Source: CAZRCZ01 sp964598765
GTDB lineage: Bacteria > Sumerlaeota > Sumerlaeia > MVZB01 > JAJFLK01
Length of the DNA: 64,000 nt
Direction: 5' to 3'
Assembly: GCA_964598765.1 (NCBI GenBank)
Contig: CAZRCZ010000014.1
Coordinates: 62,001-126,000 of the forward strand
Shown here: in pieces, positions 33,427 through 41,486 of the stretch
Position numbering within the stretch: position 1 is the stretch's first letter
Layout of the letters: each line of letters opens with the position of its first letter
Made by a program: the position numbers and the translations under genes
The notes under the pieces: generated by a model
What the model saw: only the letters and a program-made list of their open reading frames with translations
What the model was told of the DNA's origin: nothing
The model's database searches: none

Positions 33427-34926
33427 ATGTCCTCTCGCATCCCCATCTTGGTCGGTTCCGGCCAGATCACGCACAAGACCAAAACGCTCGACGACTTCAT
33501 TCATCCGATTGAATTCATGAAACGCGCGATTGAGCGCGCCGCCGAAGACGCCGAATGTAAGGCGCTCGTCGAAAAAGCGGACGCGCTTCACGTCGTCAAC
33601 ATTCTGAGTTGGAGTCACAAGAACGCGCCGGAGGCGCTGGCCGAGGCGCTCGGCATTCAACCCAACATTCAGGAATACACCTCGGTCGGCGGGAACAATC
33701 CGCAGTGGCTCGTGAATCGAGCGGCCGATAATCTGGCCGCGGGACACAGCGAAATTGCCATTCTGGCCGGGTGCGAGGTCATGCGCTCGGTTTCGATTGC
33801 GATGAAATCGGGCAAGGACTTGGGATTTTTCCGCGACCGGGTGGAGATCACGATGGTGGGAATCAATCGCCCCGGCACGCACGAAGTCGAGAACGCGCAT
33901 TTCGCCGACCGGCCGATCCGAATTTATCCGCTAATCGAGAATGCGCTTCGCGCCAAGGAAGGCTTGACCATCGAACAAGAGCGGGAGCAGTTGGGAAAAT
34001 TCGGCGAGAGCTACAGCGCCGTCGCCGCCAAGAATCCTTACGCTTGGTTTCCCATAGCGCGGACGGCTCAGGAGATCGTCACGCCCGGACCCAACAATCG
34101 GATGATTGGATTTCCCTACACGAAATATCTGAACGCGGTCATGGAAGTGGATCAGTCCGCCGCCGTCATCATGACGACGGCGGAGAAGGCGCGCGCGCTC
34201 GGCATTCCGGAATCCAAATGGGTTTACCTTCATGGTGGGCAAGATGCCCACGATCATTGGTTTCTGAGCAACCGCTCCGACATCGCCGATTCACCGGCGA
34301 TCAAGGCGGCGGTGGGCGACGCGCTGGCGCAATCCGGAATCACGCTCGAGCAAATAAACTTTTTCGATTTCTATAGTTGTTTTCCATGTATGCCGCGTCT
34401 GTCGCGCGACGTGCTCGGCATTCCGCACGACGATCCGCGCCCCATGACGATCACCGGCGGACTCCCCTATTTCGGCGGCGCGGGAAACAACTACGTCATG
34501 CACTCCATTGCCGAGGCGATGAATCGTTGTCGGGCCGACCGCGACGCTTACGGCATGATTACCTCCAACGGCTTTTACAGCACCAAGCACGGCGTCGGGA
34601 TTTACGGCGGGCAAGCGCCGAAAAAATCGTGGAAGCGAACTCAGCCGGAGGAATTCCAACAAACGGTTCCGCTCGCGCCTCCGCTGGAGATTGATGCCGA
34701 ACCGTCCGGCGATTTCCTCGTGGACGGCTACACGGTTTGGCACGACCGCGACGGTCAGCCCGAAGTCGGCATCCTGATTGGCCGGACTTCGTCGGGCAAA
34801 CGCGCGTGGGCGCAAACGCGCAAGGACAACAAGGAACTCATGGCGGCGATGATGAAGGAAGAATGGTGCGGGAAGCGCGGCAAGATTGGCGGAAAGAGCG
34901 GCAAGGCGAATCTTGTTGAATTTTAG
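33427..34926 (+). CDS. Thiolase-like protein with extra C-terminal domain
   Basis: A 499-residue thiolase-fold protein. The start ATG 33427 (M-S-S-R-I-P-I-L-V-G-S-G-Q) gives the usual N-terminus; upstream in-frame codons lie in repeat-like DNA. Thiolase landmarks include F-F-D-F-Y-S-C-F-P-C near residue 310 and G-G-L-P-Y-F-G-G-A-G-N-N-Y near 350. The position of the acyl-accepting Cys reads S-V-G-G-N-N-P-Q, without Cys, so classical thiolysis is doubtful. The C-terminal domain (about 415-490, Y-T-V-W-H-D-R-D-G-Q-P) matches the additional domain of thiolase-like protein type 1, known from mycobacteria. Possibly lipid or steroid metabolism. Confidence 0.82.
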   Translation: MSSRIPILVGSGQITHKTKTLDDFIHPIEFMKRAIERAAEDAECKALVEKADALHVVNILSWSHKNAPEALAEALGIQPNIQEYTSVGGNNPQWLVNRAADNLAAGHSEIAILAGCEVMRSVSIAMKSGKDLGFFRDRVEITMVGINRPGTHEVENAHFADRPIRIYPLIENALRAKEGLTIEQEREQLGKFGESYSAVAAKNPYAWFPIARTAQEIVTPGPNNRMIGFPYTKYLNAVMEVDQSAAVIMTTAEKARALGIPESKWVYLHGGQDAHDHWFLSNRSDIADSPAIKAAVGDALAQSGITLEQINFFDFYSCFPCMPRLSRDVLGIPHDDPRPMTITGGLPYFGGAGNNYVMHSIAEAMNRCRADRDAYGMITSNGFYSTKHGVGIYGGQAPKKSWKRTQPEEFQQTVPLAPPLEIDAEPSGDFLVDGYTVWHDRDGQPEVGILIGRTSSGKRAWAQTRKDNKELMAAMMKEEWCGKRGKIGGKSGKANLVEF

Positions 34927-35044
34927 GCGTTTGATTACGGTCCAGTTGTCGCTTAAAAGCCTCGCAATCAAAACAGCGCTGGGACATAATTAAAGTCGCT
35001 CGCGAATGCGCGAGCATTTCCCTCGAATCCATGGGAGACATGTG

Positions 35045-35965
35045 ATGGACTTCACCGAAACGACAAAGAATCCGCCAATTTCCAATCTTGTTCCCAATGG
35101 GGCCAATCCGCTCCAGAGTTTGGAGGAGTGGGAGGATTTTGTGAAGGCGCGGTATCCGGAGCCGGTGACGTCGGAGGGATGGACCCCGAAAAAGGCCAAG
35201 GAGGAATTCCGGGATTATCGCGCCGAGGCGCGGAGCACGGTCAAAGAATTCTATCGGCTCAACCACACGCATCAAACGTTGGATTTCGTCCGAGGGAAGA
35301 AGAAGGAATTCTTGAAATTGGAACGGCGGAAGATGGGGATTTGGGAGGCGATGGAATACCTGAATACGCTCGTGGACGACAGCGATCCCGACACCGAACT
35401 TTCGCAACTTCAGCATCTTCTCCAAACGTCCGAAGCGATTCGGAAGGACGGCCACCCGCGATGGTTCATTCTTGCCGGGCTGATTCATGATTTGGGCAAA
35501 ATCCTTTGCCTCTACGGCGAGCCGCAATGGGCGGTCGTCGGAGACACGTTTCCGGTCGGGTGCAAATTTTCAGACAAGGTGGTTTATCCCGAATTTTTCG
35601 CTCTCAATCCCGACAGCGGGGTTCCGCAATATCAAACCGCCAATGGCATTTACGAAGAAGGAGGAGGATTGGACAAGGCGCATCTCTCGTGGGGACATGA
35701 CGAGTATTTGTATCACGTCGTCAAGGACCACTTGCCCGAAGAGGGGCTTTACATGATCCGCTATCATTCGTTCTACGCCGCGCATCGGGAGGGGGCGTAT
35801 CAGAATTTGATGAACGACCACGACCGCGAGATGTTCAAATGGGTCAGGGCATTCAATCCGTATGATCTTTATTCCAAAGCCGAAGCGCCGCCGGACGTGA
35901 AGGAATTGCGTCCGTTTTACGAGGATTTGATCGCCGAGTATTTTCCGCCGGCGTTGGCGTGGTGA
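35045..35965 (+). CDS. miox: Myo-inositol oxygenase
   Basis: Cleaves myo-inositol with O2 to D-glucuronate using a mixed-valent di-iron centre. The 306-residue product starts at ATG 35045, 7 bases behind GGGAGA. Conserved blocks are nearly identical to the mammalian enzyme: G-E-P-Q-W-A-V-V-G-D-T-F-P-V-G-C, L-S-W-G-H-D-E-Y, M-I-R-Y-H-S-F-Y and F-N-P-Y-D-L-Y. Metal ligands can be placed at His124, His148, Asp149, His218, His241 and Asp274, with spacing close to that of mouse MIOX (98, 123, 124, 194, 220, 253). MIOX is mainly eukaryotic and reported only sporadically in bacteria. No other inositol or glucuronate gene is adjacent. Confidence 0.95.
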   Translation: MDFTETTKNPPISNLVPNGANPLQSLEEWEDFVKARYPEPVTSEGWTPKKAKEEFRDYRAEARSTVKEFYRLNHTHQTLDFVRGKKKEFLKLERRKMGIWEAMEYLNTLVDDSDPDTELSQLQHLLQTSEAIRKDGHPRWFILAGLIHDLGKILCLYGEPQWAVVGDTFPVGCKFSDKVVYPEFFALNPDSGVPQYQTANGIYEEGGGLDKAHLSWGHDEYLYHVVKDHLPEEGLYMIRYHSFYAAHREGAYQNLMNDHDREMFKWVRAFNPYDLYSKAEAPPDVKELRPFYEDLIAEYFPPALAW

Positions 35966-36037
35966 ATTTCGAGCGATTTGCAAACATCAAGCGTGAATCC
36001 AATTTGTGCAGGCGCGTCAAAGATTGAAAAATTATCC

Positions 36038-36117
36038 GAGCCGCGACCGTTAGGAAGCGACCAACGCTCTACATATTTGTTATTGGACGCCCCTTTACGG
36101 TCGCGGTTCGGTTGTGG
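36038..36117. repeat. GC-rich hairpin repeat near the hupE-like start
   Basis: CCGAGCCGCGACCGT ... ACGGTCGCGGTTCGG forms a long imperfect hairpin of about 80 bases. A sister copy lies at 37829-37914 and a partial copy at 1931-1960. Confidence 0.65.
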
Positions 36118-37270
36118 CGAATTTATTGCGCTACAACAGATAAAAAGGCTTTCGATCCGCTTACTCCTTCCCTTCGCGCTGACTTTGCTTGCTTCTCGCG
36201 CCTCCGCCCATCAATGGACCCTGACCGAAGCCATCGCCGATTTCAAAAGCGATGGAACGTATCGCGTGGATTTTCTCTTCGACGTGGATTCTTTGCTCGC
36301 CGGATTTCCCCCCGGCCACATGACGCCCGACGTTTACGATTGGTATATCGCCAACACTACACTGGAGGAGCGAAAACAGAGAATCGAGGAGGCGCGCGAT
36401 TCATTTGGCCGAACAATCCGCATTCGATTTGACGGCGAAATCGTCCGGCCTTTGATTCAATTTCCCGAATTGGGGGAAGGTCCCGATTCCAACCCCGAGC
36501 AAACGCAATGGCCGGGAAAGACCGTAAGGCTCAGCGGAAAGATTCCGGCGGGCGCGCGACAATTCACGTTTTGGGCGTCGCGCTCATACGGTCCGGTTGT
36601 TCTTCGATTGCGTCAGGGAGAAAGCAAGGAGGAAACACAACAGGTTCTCAACGTCGCCCAGCAAAGTGCGCCGTATCCGTTGACGGTTCACGCGCCGACG
36701 CAAAGCCGCCTGACCGTGGCGCTTCAATATCTGCGGTTGGGCTACACGCACATCTTGCCGGACGGATGGGACCACATTTTGTTCGTGTTGGGATTATTCC
36801 TGCTGGGCCGCCGGATCAAGCCGCTTTTGTTTCAGGTGACCGCTTTCACGGTGGCTCATTCGGTCACGCTCGGATTGGCGATGTATGGAATTTTGTCTTT
36901 GCCGTCGCGGGTGGTCGAGCCGATGATCGCGCTTTCGATTGCCTACGTCGCGGCTGAAAATCTTTTCACCGGCGATCTCAAACCGTGGCGAACCGCCGTC
37001 GTGTTCTGTTTCGGATTGCTTCACGGACTCGGCTTCGCCGGAGCCTTGCGGGAATTGGGACTTCCGCGCAACCAATTCGCCGTCGCGCTGGCGACCTTCA
37101 ACGTCGGGGTGGAGTGCGGCCAGTTGTCGGTGATCGCTCTGGCATTCCTCGTGGTCGGCTGGTTTCGCAATCGGACGTGGTATCGCAAGAGGGTGACGAT
37201 CCCCGTCTCCTGCCTGATCGCGCTGACCGGCTTGGTCGCCATGATTCAGCGGATTTTTTGGGTTTCGTAA
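36083..37270 (+). CDS. HupE/UreJ-family membrane protein
   Basis: A signal peptide (R-L-L-L-P-F-A-L-T-L-L-A-S-R-A-S-A-H) is followed by a soluble, beta-rich periplasmic domain of about 190 residues and then six or so membrane helices. The family motif H-I-L-P-D-G-W-D-H-I-L-F-V-L-G is present, as are F-T-V-A-H-S-V-T and F-G-L-L-H-G-L-G-F-A-G. HupE/UreJ proteins are linked to nickel or cobalt uptake, but members with this N-terminal domain are not characterised. No ATG exists near the signal peptide; TTG 36083 and 36077 are the nearest starts and lie inside a hairpin repeat (36038-36117), so the N-terminus is uncertain. Confidence 0.7.
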   Translation: MDAPLRSRFGCGEFIALQQIKRLSIRLLLPFALTLLASRASAHQWTLTEAIADFKSDGTYRVDFLFDVDSLLAGFPPGHMTPDVYDWYIANTTLEERKQRIEEARDSFGRTIRIRFDGEIVRPLIQFPELGEGPDSNPEQTQWPGKTVRLSGKIPAGARQFTFWASRSYGPVVLRLRQGESKEETQQVLNVAQQSAPYPLTVHAPTQSRLTVALQYLRLGYTHILPDGWDHILFVLGLFLLGRRIKPLLFQVTAFTVAHSVTLGLAMYGILSLPSRVVEPMIALSIAYVAAENLFTGDLKPWRTAVVFCFGLLHGLGFAGALRELGLPRNQFAVALATFNVGVECGQLSVIALAFLVVGWFRNRTWYRKRVTIPVSCLIALTGLVAMIQRIFWVS

Positions 37271-37976
37271 TTTCTCCCGTCTTGGAAAGGGGAGCGAAAA
37301 ACGACACGACAACCTCCGCCCCGGGGACTGCTCCTCCTCCTGCGCCTTCCATCACGGAAGAGCGAATTACTTTTGTAGTAAACATCTCCTTCAACCCCTT
37401 CAACCAACGTCCCCTTCAACATGGAAACCGCTAAAACGGTTCAGTAAATCGAGCTTGTCTTGACCCCCGCGATGAATCGCGGGGTTAATGAGAGCCAGCG
37501 GATTCGAAAATTCGAGGGACGGGCGCGCGGGAGAATCCCCGCGAGCCAGTCCTTGAATTTCCCCGAAAATGTGGCACGGGCGCCCTCGCCCGTGATCGCG
37601 CAATTATCCGATGGGGAAATTCCACAGCCGGGGGCGGCTGTGCCACATGAATCCTCCTCGTGGTTGAGGTTTCCGATGAATTTCGCAACCCCGTTTGGGG
37701 TTGGGGGGGTGGCGTCGGGGACCCAAGGTAGCCTCGCTCCGCTCGGCAACCGTTGGGCTTTGATCCGGGACACGTTCGCGTCCTCATCCGGACGTGGTTC
37801 AGTTCTGGGATTCGGGCGCGCGGGAGGCAACCGAGCCGCGACCGTGAGGGAGCGTCCAGAAACAATCATGACGCTCGCTGGGCGCTCCCTCACGCTCGCG
37901 GCTTGGTCGGACTCCAACTTCTGAAACACACACCCACTTGCATCAAATCAAGATCGGAGGTTGACATCCAGCGGAG
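37271..37976. repeat. Repeat-rich intergenic region
   Basis: No supported gene in about 700 bases. It holds an AACCGCTAAAACGGTT-type palindrome near 37424, a REP-like palindrome (37463-37486), short hairpins around GGCACGGGCGCCCTCGCCCGTG (37571-37592) and CACAGCCGGGGGCGGCTGTG (37622-37641), a composite GCAACC/AAGGTAGCCTCGC element (37676-37762), and a GC-rich hairpin (37829-37914). Several of these are relatives of elements at 30710-31245. Confidence 0.75.
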
Positions 37977-38012
37977 ATGGGGAAATTATGGGAGCGACGC
38001 AAGGAAGGCTTT

Positions 38013-38978
38013 ATGAATCAAGCAAGGCTCGTGATCGAAGGCCGGGGGAATTGGAATCACACGCATCTGATCGGCGAGACGGCGCAACTCAAGATCGGGC
38101 GCGGATCCAAAAACGAATTGGACCTCAACGATCTTCACGCCTCCTCCCAACACGCGGTGATTACCCAGCGGGATGACGGCCACTACATCCGCGATCTTTC
38201 CAGCCGCAACGGAACGTTCGTCAACGGCGAGAAGGTCCAGGAGGAGCGCAAGCTGAGTCACGGCGATCAAATCAAGGTCGGCGTCAGCAACATGACGTTC
38301 TTGATCGAATCGGAGGATTCCTTCGCGCCGACCACCCTGCTGAACGCCTCCACCAGCCGTCCCGCCCTCACCCCTTGGACCGAATCCGACGTTCGCTCCC
38401 GTCCTGAAAAGAGCACGGTGCAGGATTTGGAGAGAGAGTTGCGCGAATCGCAGGCCGCCTATCGCCGCCTCAAGACCAGCAACGAATTCCTCCGCGAGTT
38501 GGTCGGGCGTCCAAGTCCCCTGCACATGCTCGGTTCCGCCCTCCGATTCATGACCGTTCAGGTCGGCGCGGAAAACGGTTTCATCATGCAGATTGATCCC
38601 CGCGACAAAAAATGGACCGTCCGCGCGCGATTCGGCGAGATCGTGGATTGGTCGCCTCCGCCCGAGGGAGAAGAGGCGGTTCAACTGCCAATGAGCCTGA
38701 CCGCCGTCGAGCAGGTCATTAAAACCGCCCAACCGGTCATATCCTTTCATACGCTCGAAGACCCGCGCTTCGATTCGGCCAAAAGCGTCAGCGCGCTCGG
38801 CATTCATTCCTGCCTTTGCCATCCGCTCTTGTCGGACGGAGCCGCCGTCGGCGTGACCTACGTGGATCGGCGGATGAACCGCGAGCCGTTCAGCCGACGC
38901 GAGGAAGCCCTCTTTCAATCGCTCACCGAGGAATTGAACCGCATCCTTTATCCCGAACCGGGACCCAAGCCGGCGTGA
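38013..38978 (+). CDS. FHA-GAF signalling protein
   Basis: A 321-residue cytoplasmic protein. The FHA domain (about 5-95) has G-R-G-S-K-N-E near residue 31 and D-L-S-S-R-N-G-T-F-V-N-G near 62, the phosphothreonine-binding loops. A coiled linker (D-L-E-R-E-L-R-E-S-Q) leads to a GAF-like sensory domain (about 170-310: G-S-A-L-R-F-M, L-C-H-P-L-L-S-D-G-A-A-V-G-V). The partner kinase is not in the window. I use ATG 38013, 5 bases behind AAGGAAGG; the frame opens at 37977. Its stop overlaps the start of the next gene. Confidence 0.87.
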   Translation: MNQARLVIEGRGNWNHTHLIGETAQLKIGRGSKNELDLNDLHASSQHAVITQRDDGHYIRDLSSRNGTFVNGEKVQEERKLSHGDQIKVGVSNMTFLIESEDSFAPTTLLNASTSRPALTPWTESDVRSRPEKSTVQDLERELRESQAAYRRLKTSNEFLRELVGRPSPLHMLGSALRFMTVQVGAENGFIMQIDPRDKKWTVRARFGEIVDWSPPPEGEEAVQLPMSLTAVEQVIKTAQPVISFHTLEDPRFDSAKSVSALGIHSCLCHPLLSDGAAVGVTYVDRRMNREPFSRREEALFQSLTEELNRILYPEPGPKPA

Positions 38979-39643
38979 CAGGTTTCTCCTTGAACGGATT
39001 CAAAATCGAGTGCGTCACCGGCGGTCCGTTTGCGACCAACGCTTATCTCATCGGCGACGAGGCGACGCGCAAGTGCGCCGTCGTTGATCCGGGTTATTAC
39101 GCCGACGAGGAATGGGGACAAATCATTTGCAACGAAAATTGGACGCTGGATAAAATCATCTGCACGCACGGCCACATTGACCACACTTGCGGCGTGGCGT
39201 CCTTGGCCCGCGCGTTTCCCGACGTCCCCGTGTTCATTCACCGTAACGACGCGCCGCTTCTGGAAGGGGGGAACGGTCAAGTCGCGCAGTTTCTTGGCCT
39301 GCCGGACTTCGAGCCCTTCAAGCCGACCGATTTCTTGGAGGAGGGAACGCCCGTCAGCATCGGTAAATCCCAGTTTGATGTCCTTTTCGTTCCGGGGCAT
39401 TGTCCGGGGCACGTCGCGCTTCTGAACGGCAGGACGCTCTTCGGCGGCGACGTCGTATTCCTTGGGAGCATTGGGCGGACCGATCTGCCCGGCGGCGATT
39501 ATCAATTGCTTGCCGACTCCATCGCACAAAAAATCATGACGCTCCCCGACGAGACGGTGATTTATCCCGGCCACGGTCCCATCACGACCGTCGGCGCGGA
39601 ACGGCTCACGAATCCTTACATCGTCCAAATGATCGGCGGGTGA
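38975..39643 (+). CDS. MBL-fold metallohydrolase, glyoxalase-II-like
   Basis: A 222-residue metallo-beta-lactamase-fold enzyme. The metal motif T-H-G-H-I-D-H is near residue 65, with further ligands in P-G-H-C-P-G-H, F-G-G-D-V-V-F and Y-P-G-H-G-P. Such short proteins hydrolyse thioesters such as S-lactoylglutathione or related compounds; the substrate is unknown. The GTG start at 38975 overlaps the FHA-GAF stop; TTG 38990 is an alternative. Confidence 0.87.
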   Translation: MTGFSLNGFKIECVTGGPFATNAYLIGDEATRKCAVVDPGYYADEEWGQIICNENWTLDKIICTHGHIDHTCGVASLARAFPDVPVFIHRNDAPLLEGGNGQVAQFLGLPDFEPFKPTDFLEEGTPVSIGKSQFDVLFVPGHCPGHVALLNGRTLFGGDVVFLGSIGRTDLPGGDYQLLADSIAQKIMTLPDETVIYPGHGPITTVGAERLTNPYIVQMIGG

Positions 39644-39660
39644 TTTCCGCGCGAAATTCG

Positions 39661-40590
39661 ATGGAATACGGCGCGATCATCGCCAACTGGAACGGATCGG
39701 GTTACATCGAGCGTTGTTTGGGATCGGTTTTGGCCGCGGCGCGGCGAAGTCCGGCTCCCCTTCATTTGCTCGTCGTTGACGACGCCAGCACGGACGACTC
39801 TCCCCAAAAAATCGCCACGCTGTTCCCTTCCATTCAACTTCTTCGATTGCCTGTCAACGTGGGCTTTGGTCAGGCAGTCAACGAGGCGATGAGAACTCTT
39901 TCGACGCCGTGGGTTTTCATTCTCAACAACGATCTCGCCCTCCGGACTGATTTTTTTGAGCGATTGATCGAGACCTGCAAATCGCTTGGCGGTTCCGACC
40001 TGTTTGCCATCGGCGCGAAGACGCTCCAATGGGAATCCCATGAGCCAAACCACGCCGGAATGCGCGCCCGGTGGAAAGAAAGGATGATCGTTCAGGAAGG
40101 CTTTGACACGGATGAACTAACCCCGACCGATTTCATCCAAGGCGGAAGTTGCCTCGTGGACCGGGAAAAGTTCCTCGCCTTGGAAGGATTTTGCCCGATT
40201 TATCATCCCGGGTATTGGGAGGATTACGATCTTGCGTATCAGGCGCGGCGGCACGGTTGGAAAAATTATTATGAGCCGCGCGCGGTCGCTTACCATTGGG
40301 GCAAACGCTCCATGCGCGCCCTGCTCGGCGATTATCGCCTTTCTCTCACGATTAAGCGCAATCATCTCCTTTTCAATTGGGTGAATCTGGCCGACAAGGG
40401 GTTGCTCGTCCGCCACCTGACCGGATTGGGAGGATTGATGCTGAGAGAGGAGCCATTCGAATCGGAGTCAACGGCTTCATGGAGCCGCGCCTTTTTTTCC
40501 GCGCTGACTAAGCTTCCGTCCGCGCTTCGTTTCCTGCGTACACGACTCCCAATCCGTGACTTTTCGGGCCGGGAAATTTCTACTCGGTGA
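39661..40590 (+). CDS. Family 2 glycosyltransferase
   Basis: A 309-residue GT-A glycosyltransferase, rhamnosyltransferase-like. Motifs: A-I-I-A-N-W-N-G near residue 5, V-V-D-D-A-S-T-D-D-S near 38, metal-binding N-N-D-L near 94, and G-Y-W-E-D-Y-D-L near 182. GTG 39640, overlapping the MBL stop, is an alternative start. The C-terminal S-A-L-T-K-L-P and L-P-I-R-D-F-S-G-R-E-I are repeated in a second copy beyond the assembly gap. Confidence 0.87.
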   Translation: MEYGAIIANWNGSGYIERCLGSVLAAARRSPAPLHLLVVDDASTDDSPQKIATLFPSIQLLRLPVNVGFGQAVNEAMRTLSTPWVFILNNDLALRTDFFERLIETCKSLGGSDLFAIGAKTLQWESHEPNHAGMRARWKERMIVQEGFDTDELTPTDFIQGGSCLVDREKFLALEGFCPIYHPGYWEDYDLAYQARRHGWKNYYEPRAVAYHWGKRSMRALLGDYRLSLTIKRNHLLFNWVNLADKGLLVRHLTGLGGLMLREEPFESESTASWSRAFFSALTKLPSALRFLRTRLPIRDFSGREISTR

Positions 40591-40626
40591 GAGACGCCAG
40601 CGCATCACTTCCGCAGTCAATCTGTG

Positions 40627-40636
40627 NNNNNNNNNN
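40627..40636. other. Assembly gap (ten N)
   Basis: A run of ten undefined bases between two similar gene ends. Ten N is a common placeholder for a gap of unknown size. The repeats on both sides suggest the assembler could not resolve a duplicated region. Confidence 0.95.
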
Positions 40637-40755
40637 CTCCTTCTGGGGCCCGGGCTTTATTTTCCGCGCTGACGAAGCTTCCCCTGCAATTACGTAGGCG
40701 CCGACAACGCCTCCCAATCCGTGACATTTCGGATCGGGAAATTCTGACTCCGTGA
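40637..40755 (+). pseudogene. 3' end of a second family 2 glycosyltransferase, broken by the gap
   Basis: The frame ending at TGA 40753-40755 reads A-R-A-L-F-S-A-L-T-K-L-P and then R-L-P-I-R-D-I-S-D-R-E-I-L-T-P. This parallels the end of the gene before the gap (S-R-A-F-F-S-A-L-T-K-L-P, R-L-P-I-R-D-F-S-G-R-E-I). DNA similarity continues past both stop codons. The rest of this copy is either inside the gap or deleted. Confidence 0.7.
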
Positions 40756-41152
40756 GAGAAACCTGCCCTTCACTGCCGCTTCGAAAATGTTCCCGATACA
40801 ATCCGTTCCGCCCCCAAGGATTTTTTCAAAGTCTGCGAGTCGGCCTCTTCTCTTAGCCCGCTCCGGCGGGATCCCCCTTGTCCCACATGAGAGCGCAATC
40901 GGCGTCCCGGCGCGAGCAAGCCGCCGCCCTCCACACTCGGAATCTGATAAAGGCGTACCCTTTCGCATGTCCGACGAATTCCGCAACCCCGTTAAGGTCG
41001 GGAGGATGTGGCCGGTGTCCCAAGGTAGCCTCGCACTGCTCGATGGCCATGGACTTGGCTCCGGTGCGCGGTCGGTCTCCGCATGGTCCACGGCGTCGCT
41101 TTCCATCGGAAAAGTGAAATGCGCCCTCCTAAAAATAGTTTTATTTCCATTC
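40756..41152. other. Intergenic region upstream of the ribosomal operon
   Basis: No supported gene. It includes a composite repeat copy (40973-41046: GAATTCCGCAACCCCGTT followed by AAGGTAGCCTCGC). A frame of 80 codons from 41083 overlaps the promoter and is not credible. Confidence 0.6.
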
Positions 41153-41180
41153 TTGACTTGTTCTTTGTGGGGAGTATAAT
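41153..41180 (+). promoter_or_regulatory. Main promoter of the S10-spc-alpha operon
   Basis: TTGACT (41153-41158), a 16-base spacer and a perfect TATAAT (41175-41180). It is the best promoter in the window and would give a transcript starting near 41187 with a leader of about 300 bases before rpsJ. Confidence 0.75.
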
Positions 41181-41348
41181 GCCAAGGTTTGTTGCTTATC
41201 TCCAAGCGGAGCGGCGGGAAGTTGTGAAGCTCGGTGTTGAGGCAATAAGCGTGGTCGGGACAAGTCCTTTTGAACGTTTTTTCCTACTGAATGGAAAACG
41301 GATTTGTCGGCGACCGGACGCCTGAAGATTCTTAATTCAGAATTTTTT

Positions 41349-41392
41349 ATCGGGCGATGTCACGAGGGAAACGGGTGAAGAATCGCCCCGAT
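41349..41392 (+). promoter_or_regulatory. Stem-loop in the ribosomal operon leader
   Basis: ATCGGGCGAT (41349-41358) can pair with ATCGCCCCGAT (41382-41392) with one bulged C, extended inward by TCAC/GTGA. It lies in the untranslated leader, where S10 operons often carry autoregulatory or attenuating structures. Function is inferred. Confidence 0.45.
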
Positions 41393-41486
41393 CCCGGTTG
41401 CGGAAACCCCAAGGAATCCGCCCAATCGGGAGTGGGGAGAATACGCGGATCGTCAAGGCGATCCGGAAACTGGAACGAAACGAAAC

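Noticed and set aside
37460..37929. Frames of 126-162 codons on both strands in the repeat-rich gap
   Set aside because: They are translations of palindromic repeats; no conserved domain or ribosome-binding site.
41083..41325. 80-codon plus-strand frame upstream of rpsJ
   Set aside because: Its later ATG overlaps the TATAAT box and there is no ribosome-binding site; the promoter and leader explain the region better.
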